This document shows, piece after piece, positions 22,003-24,167 of a stretch of 24,167 nt of DNA (within the stretch, counting starts at the first letter, position 1; the number at the start of each line of letters is the position of its first letter). A program made the translations under genes and the position numbers. Under the pieces are notes generated by a model that was given only the letters and a program-made list of their open reading frames with translations, did not search any database and was not told the DNA's origin. The DNA is from a virus. The stretch lies in the IMG/VR virus record IMGVR_UViG_3300005264_000137, positions 1 to 24,167 of that record. The stretch is one strand, 5' to 3'.

Positions 22003-23535
22003 TTAATAACCACTATCTTCTTCTTTTAATAAATACTCTTTATCATCCAAAAAACCATTTTTAAGTTTATCAAGCATTTCATCATCCCATTTTAAAAATT
22101 CTCTCATAAGAAATGTTTTACTAAATTCTTCATTACTAGCTAATGCCATATAATTTTCAAATCTCATTAACATTTCAGATTGTAATTGATCTTCACGATA
22201 ATTATTTGGGACATTCATTTTTATCCAACATTGAGTTTTATCTAATTCATATTGTTTCTTTAAACCAAGAAATTCAAGATGTATCATAAATAAATCAGTT
22301 AATTTGTCACAAAATCTCTTCTGAAATGATTCTAATACTTTAGACCACATAATTTCATCACGTCTTATAATTTCACCTTGTCCATGACCATATATTGAAT
22401 CCCTTCCACCATCTTCTTGCTTCATTACTACTCTAGACATAGGATATTTTAATGATCTATATAACTTTTTTTGAAAATAATATATATCATCTAGTTCACT
22501 AAAACCACTTGGATTACCACCAATTGATTCAATTTGTGACCCACGACCATCTGAACTTTGTGCCAAAAAATAATTTTCAAGTATACTGTTAACATCAGTA
22601 GAATTAGACAATGCACCAGTTTCAGGATCATATACTTGCTTTTGTGTGAATTTATTCTTAATTTTTTCTACATAACGCATAGCCTTATCTTTAGGCATAT
22701 TCCCTGTATCTATTCTAAAAACAAGTCTTTCTGGTGATCTTATCAGCCTATATATAACAACTGATGTCTCTAACAATCTTAATTGATTAAATGGCTGTTT
22801 ACATCTATGCAAATAACCTAAAACATCTTTTTTATTTACACCATAAATACCAGAATCTATATATGTAATTTGGGCAGGATAAAATATAACAACATCTTTC
22901 GATTTTTCGGCTTCTTCCATATCTCGCGGCTTCTTAGCATTTTCTTTTAAAAATTGATAGAACATTGTGATTTTACCAGTTTCAGGATCTACATCATAAT
23001 CCATGGTTTCTGATGGTAATTTTTTTATGTTTAAAATACCAAAACTGGGCCTACCTTTATTAATTATATTTTCAAAATAAATCTTACCATCAACCAGGTA
23101 TGATCTAAAAAAACCACTTATTAAACTTTTTATCTTTATCTTATTATAAAATAAATTGTTAAATTCTTTCATAATATTTTTTTTTATGTTCTCATTTTTA
23201 CTAATCTCTTCACTAAATTCAGGAAATATAATATCACCTGATTGATTCTCTTCAGTAGACTCTATAACAGCATTATCAATAACTTCTGATATTTCTGGCA
23301 TGTCTGCCATCTTTCTATACTCTTTTAATTTGATCTTATCTGATTTAAGTTGCTTATTAATATGTCTATCATAAAATTGATTAAATGATGATAAACCAGT
23401 TTGACCAAAACCACTAACTTGATGAATATCTTCATATCCTTCACCTTGAACATTTTTATGCTTTGACTTGTTCTTAAATGACTTTAACGATTCATTTACT
23501 TGTTCCTTATTACTAAATAAATTCCACCATGCCAT
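22003..23535 (-). CDS. 20: gp20, portal protein
   Basis: A 510-residue portal subunit, close to T4 gp20 length. Recognisable family blocks are YRKMADMPEISEVIDNAV (68-85), the LLETSVVIYRLIRSPERLVF segment with RIDTGNMPK behind it, YFLAQSSDGRGSQIE, and the DDIYYFQKKLYRSLKYPMSR stem and crown region. Twelve copies form the unique vertex through which DNA is packaged and to which the tail attaches. SD AAAGGAAAT is just downstream of a terminator that separates it from the preceding gene. Confidence 0.97.
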   Translation of the reverse strand: MAWWNLFSNKEQVNESLKSFKNKSKHKNVQGEGYEDIHQVSGFGQTGLSSFNQFYDRHINKQLKSDKIKLKEYRKMADMPEISEVIDNAVIESTEENQSGDIIFPEFSEEISKNENIKKNIMKEFNNLFYNKIKIKSLISGFFRSYLVDGKIYFENIINKGRPSFGILNIKKLPSETMDYDVDPETGKITMFYQFLKENAKKPRDMEEAEKSKDVVIFYPAQITYIDSGIYGVNKKDVLGYLHRCKQPFNQLRLLETSVVIYRLIRSPERLVFRIDTGNMPKDKAMRYVEKIKNKFTQKQVYDPETGALSNSTDVNSILENYFLAQSSDGRGSQIESIGGNPSGFSELDDIYYFQKKLYRSLKYPMSRVVMKQEDGGRDSIYGHGQGEIIRRDEIMWSKVLESFQKRFCDKLTDLFMIHLEFLGLKKQYELDKTQCWIKMNVPNNYREDQLQSEMLMRFENYMALASNEEFSKTFLMREFLKWDDEMLDKLKNGFLDDKEYLLKEEDSGY

Positions 23536-23554
23536 ATCTTATTTCCTTTAAAAA

Positions 23555-23586
23555 AATAAGGTGATACTTAATTATATCACCTTATT
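23555..23586 (-). terminator. Terminator between the repeat protein and gp20
   Basis: A perfect 12-base stem (AATAAGGTGATA with TATCACCTTATT) with an 8-base loop, followed on the minus strand by seven T. A clear intrinsic terminator, just 20 bases before the gp20 start. Confidence 0.9.
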
Positions 23587-23589
23587 ACA

Positions 23590-23597
23590 TATTTATA
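23590..23597 (-). promoter_or_regulatory. Possible T4-type late promoter box before gp20
   Basis: TATAAATA on the minus strand, overlapping the stop codon of the repeat protein. Transcription from it would start next to the terminator hairpin and lead into gp20. The octamer is common by chance here, so confidence is low. Confidence 0.3.
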
Positions 23598-24167
23598 ATG
23601 TCCAAAGATTTGAATAAAACTTCTTCCAAGAATTTTCATCTTTATTAAATTTTATATAATACTTTAATTGTCTTATATCTGGTGTCGTTTTAAAAGAATC
23701 TATAGGATATTGCAATTCAATTCTCTCTGTTGACGGATTATATTCAATTGTATCAACAGTCTTTAACGTTGCTGGTAAACCAAGTACTTGTGGCTTCTTT
23801 GCCACTGTTGGATTACTTGATTGTGCTGCAAACGTTATATCATACTCTGATTCAAATGATTGAATTATACTAGTACCATAATTAGAATTATCACCATCTT
23901 TATAACTAACACAAATATGTGTATTATCTAATACCACTGCTGATATATGATAAATACTTCCAGAATTAAATACTGATTCAGTACCCCATGATATACTATT
24001 TCCTGATATTGTACCAATAATACTAGTACCATAATTAGAATTTCCACCATCCATATAACTAACACAAATATGTGTAGAATCTAATTTCACTGTTGATACA
24101 TTACTAGTTTCGGCAGTATTAAAAACTGATGCAGAACCCCATGATATACTATTACCTGATATTGTAC
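23593..24167 (-). CDS. C-terminal part of a repeat-containing tail or fibre-like protein (5' end outside window)
   Basis: The frame is open through the right edge. The visible 191 residues contain two complete repeats of 51 residues and the start of a third. Each has ISGNSISWG, a variable stretch, then THICVSY and DG.NSNYGTSII. The regular Gly and aromatic spacing suggests a beta-propeller or other all-beta repeat. A unique tail of about 75 residues follows (VAKKPQVLGLPATLK, then IRQLKYYIKFNK). Repeats of this type are common in phage adhesins and virion decoration proteins, and the position upstream of gp20 fits a structural gene, but the exact role is unproven. A GTG at 24090 is inside the repeat and is not the start. 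Confidence 0.8.
   Translation of the reverse strand, partial: TISGNSISWGSASVFNTAETSNVSTVKLDSTHICVSYMDGGNSNYGTSIIGTISGNSISWGTESVFNSGSIYHISAVVLDNTHICVSYKDGDNSNYGTSIIQSFESEYDITFAAQSSNPTVAKKPQVLGLPATLKTVDTIEYNPSTERIELQYPIDSFKTTPDIRQLKYYIKFNKDENSWKKFYSNLWTL
23869..24167. repeat. 153-bp tandem repeats in the tail-like gene
   Basis: The DNA at 23869 and at 24022 begins copies of a 153-base unit with long identical blocks, and the window ends inside a further copy. The nucleotide identity is high enough that slippage or recombination could change the copy number. Confidence 0.8.

Noticed and set aside
1-24167. tRNA genes, CRISPR arrays, insertion sequences, introns
   Set aside because: Looked for cloverleaf-like gaps, regular repeat-spacer arrays, transposase motifs and split genes; none was seen. 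The only repeats are the 39-bp, 11-bp and 153-bp ones reported.

Overview
This window looks like part of the genome of a very AT-rich myovirus of the extended T4 group (a 'far T4-like' phage). The evidence is a run of T4 hallmark proteins on the minus strand: portal gp20, prohead protease gp21, scaffold gp22, major capsid gp23, recombinase UvsX, and recombination nuclease subunits gp46 and gp47. Shine-Dalgarno sequences of the AAGGAG type precede most genes, so the host should use classical SD initiation. The sequence does not identify the host.

Layout. Positions 1-5529, plus strand: a tightly packed sugar cluster. It holds the 3' end of an unknown gene, a GT-B-like protein, a zinc-ribbon protein, a close relative of UDP-sulfoquinovose synthase (SQD1/SqdB), a 706-residue multidomain glycosyltransferase, a small protein, and a DXD glycosyltransferase. 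It converges on a minus-strand GT2 glycosyltransferase (5556-6239). Positions 6303-16869, minus strand: a DNA metabolism and accessory block. It holds UvsX, a single-domain response regulator, a PP-type phosphatase, a DUF4326-like protein, a phage metallopeptidase, gp46, gp47 and many small, often cysteine-rich proteins, most overlapping or nearly touching. Positions 16874-18978: a homing-endonuclease island behind gp23, with one intact nuclease gene and one decayed relative. Positions 19004-23535: the virion assembly block in T4 order (20, a 57-residue gp68-like protein, 21, 22, 23). The window ends in a repeat-containing, probably tail or fibre, protein that runs off the right edge.

Control signals are unusually readable. 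There are strong hairpin terminators after the repeat protein, gp20, gp23 and the 6303 gene. A perfect sigma70 promoter (TTGACA, 17 bases, TATAAT) stands before the 16121 gene and a near-perfect one before the 16869 gene. The second one overlaps a hairpin that would hide the ribosome binding site only in read-through RNA.

How it fits together. The minus-strand block reads from capsid assembly genes, through a mobile nuclease, into recombination and repair genes that appear to have their own host-type promoters. The plus-strand cluster suggests that the phage makes an unusual, possibly sulfonated, nucleotide sugar and transfers it with several glycosyltransferases to an unidentified acceptor, which could be phage DNA, virion protein or host glycan. 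The most novel candidates are the SQD1-like enzyme inside a phage glycosylation cluster, the stand-alone response regulator with a duplicated translation start, the zinc ribbon in the capsid scaffold, and the promoter-hairpin switch at the end of the nuclease island. No tRNA, CRISPR array, insertion sequence or gene-free stretch over 300 bases was seen.
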